Shown here piece by piece: positions 62,732 through 64,000 of a DNA stretch of 64,000 bases. Both the position numbers and the translations under genes were made by a program. Every line of letters begins with the position of its first letter. Position 1 is the stretch's first letter. Origin of the DNA: Chthoniobacteraceae bacterium (GTDB taxonomy: Bacteria; Verrucomicrobiota; Verrucomicrobiia; Chthoniobacterales; Chthoniobacteraceae); contig CANFTB010000026.1 in assembly GCA_947449735.1 (NCBI GenBank), positions 1 to 64,000 of the forward strand, read 5' to 3'. The notes under the pieces are model-generated. The model did no database searches, had not been told where the DNA came from, and saw only the letters and a program-made list of their open reading frames with translations.

Positions 62732-64000
62732 TTAGCCGCGGCTGAACCAGCCTTTTTTCTTCACTTCCTGAACCACGACCTGCTTCTCGCCAATCTGTTC
62801 CAGAACGGTGTTCAGGCTGCGGAGGCGGGATTCTAGGCTCGCGAGGGTGGTGTTAGTGGTATCTAGGGAGGCCTTGAGTGAGGCTTCGATGCCGCCGGAT
62901 ACGGCGGCTATCTTGTCTGTGAACTGCTTGGCAGAATCCTCTTGGGCGCGTTTCATGGCGTCCTGTTGGTCGGTGGAGCCGGCTTTGAGCGACTGGATGT
63001 GTTCTCCGAAGGTGGAGACTGCCTGCTGGGTGATTTTGGCGGAGGCGTTTACCGCTGAATCAAGGCCCGATGTGACTGCTTCGAGTTTCTCGGTGAATCC
63101 AGTGATCAGGCCGCTTTGGCCTTGAAGCATCGCTTCGTAGACCCCCCGCGAGGACTGTTCGAGGTGCTCGATGCTTTGGTTGAAGGATTGCAGGGTGGTT
63201 TCCTGATTATGCCGGACAAGGTCCATGTGCTCGGAGGCGCGGGTGTCGAGTGCCCCCATTTGTTCGGTGAGGTGCTGGATGGCGGCCTGCTGGTACTGTT
63301 CGTTCCTGTTTTCGAGGGTACTGGCGTAGTCCAGCATCTTCGCGGAGAGGGCGTTGAGGTCGTGCAGGAACTGCTGCTGGGAGGCTGTGATGGACTCCGC
63401 GATGGTCCCCGCGACTTGGGACAGGTCGCCGAAGGAAGGCTGGTTGGCCTGCTCCTTTTGGGTGGCGGCTTCGGCAGCGCCGTCGTTGAGCCTTGGGAGC
63501 AACACCTCGTTGCAGTAGGCGTCGATGTCGTTTAGAGCCTCCTCCTCGTGTTTGGAGAGGGAGTTCATCGGGAAGTTGAGGAACACCGCGAAAACGAGAC
63601 CGAGAAGCGTTGCATCGAAGGCGGTTCCGAGGCCGCTCGTGACGTTGTTGATGGAGCCGACGATTTTGCTGACGTCTTCCACGTTTGAGAAACTCATTCC
63701 ACTGATGGCGTGGGAGAGACCGATAACGGTGCCGATGAAGCCGAGGAGGGGAATCGCCCAAAGGAAGGCTTTGACGATGATGTAGCTCCCCATGATGCGG
63801 GAACCGTCGATGGCCGACTGGCTTGCCATGAGAGAGGCGACGTCTGCCACATTCTGTCGGACCTCGAAGAATTCGAGAGCTTTGCGGATTCTGTTCACCA
63901 TGAGGCTGTCGCGGAGTTTGACGGGCAGGCCGTAGACGTGGTCGATGAACAGGCCGACGTTCTTAGCATTGATTTCGTTGCCTATGGCCCTGGGGAGCAC
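62732..64000 (-). CDS. MotA/TolQ/ExbB proton-channel family protein with long coiled-coil tail (partial, cut at window end)
   Basis: At least 422 residues of a MotA/TolQ/ExbB-type protein; the N-terminus lies past the right end of the window. The helices corresponding to TM3 and TM4 are present (AFLWAIPLLGFIGTVIGLS and FDATLLGLVFAVFLNFP), so TM1 and TM2 are off the window. The last 260 residues form a long predicted coiled coil with no membrane segment and end in KKKGWFSRG. Long cytoplasmic tails of this kind occur in several specialised channel proteins, including ZorA of the Zorya defence system, but no other Zorya gene is seen. The start at 64000 in this reading is only the window edge. 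Confidence 0.75.
   Translation of the reverse strand: MLPRAIGNEINAKNVGLFIDHVYGLPVKLRDSLMVNRIRKALEFFEVRQNVADVASLMASQSAIDGSRIMGSYIIVKAFLWAIPLLGFIGTVIGLSHAISGMSFSNVEDVSKIVGSINNVTSGLGTAFDATLLGLVFAVFLNFPMNSLSKHEEEALNDIDAYCNEVLLPRLNDGAAEAATQKEQANQPSFGDLSQVAGTIAESITASQQQFLHDLNALSAKMLDYASTLENRNEQYQQAAIQHLTEQMGALDTRASEHMDLVRHNQETTLQSFNQSIEHLEQSSRGVYEAMLQGQSGLITGFTEKLEAVTSGLDSAVNASAKITQQAVSTFGEHIQSLKAGSTDQQDAMKRAQEDSAKQFTDKIAAVSGGIEASLKASLDTTNTTLASLESRLRSLNTVLEQIGEKQVVVQEVKKKGWFSRG

Noticed and set aside
62732-64000. The channel protein as ZorA of a Zorya defence system
   Set aside because: The two following proteins lack the OmpA-type domain of ZorB, and no ZorC, ZorD or ZorE was seen. Only the long tail is similar.

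Overview
The window is high-GC bacterial chromosome and most likely comes from a Verrucomicrobiota species (PVC superphylum). The best pointers are two very large secreted proteins that fuse a sugar-dehydrogenase-like propeller to CxxCH cytochrome modules (6585-9770 and 18153-22508), two Prc-type tail-specific proteases with long C-terminal extensions, and a general lack of Shine-Dalgarno sequences. Many starts are instead preceded by short pyrimidine-rich leaders ending in CCCT or ACCTT. No rRNA, tRNA, CRISPR array, IS element or phage gene was seen. I cannot name a genus from sequence alone.

Layout. 1-0.8 kb: a stem-loop and a ribbon-helix-helix/PIN toxin-antitoxin pair. 0.9-10 kb: housekeeping and catabolic genes (Prc protease, metallo-hydrolase, rlmN, KDPG aldolase, giant heme/dehydrogenase protein). 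10-18 kb: a minus-strand run in the order Fur-family regulator, sufC, sufB, sufD, then a two-gene heterodimeric ABC exporter, with a 27-bp palindrome in front of the regulator. 18-24 kb: a five-CxxCH secreted protein and a secreted protein of unknown function interrupted by an in-frame TGA. 24.4-50.9 kb: a cell-surface glycan locus. 50.9-60.2 kb: a second Prc protease, a DMT exporter, a threonine-aldolase-like enzyme, a GH3 glycosidase, a gluconolactonase-like protein and a GreA/GreB-type factor. 60.4-64 kb: a MotA/TolQ/ExbB channel protein (cut by the window end) with two different ExbD/TolR-like partners.

The glycan locus has four GT2-type glycosyltransferases, three large multi-spanning membrane proteins (probably GT-C-like), four SAM methyltransferases, a GHMP kinase and a nucleotidyltransferase resembling HddA and HddC of the GDP-heptose pathway, an NAD-dependent epimerase, an SDR, a Gfo/Idh/MocA oxidoreductase, a KdsC-like phosphatase, a transaldolase-family aldolase and a GatZ/KbaZ-like protein. 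Its least familiar part is a three-gene unit (27374-30527): a cupin, a nucleotidyltransferase-kinase fusion and a shikimate-dehydrogenase-like protein that lacks the usual substrate-binding serines. I infer that this unit makes and activates an unusual polyol or cyclitol for the glycan, and it is my first candidate for an undescribed pathway. The second candidate is the stator-like cluster at the right edge.

Two families of short palindromic intergenic repeats are each present twice: 3454-3530 with 9925-9996, and 6447-6552 with 60219-60321. The second pair sits in gaps between convergent genes both times.
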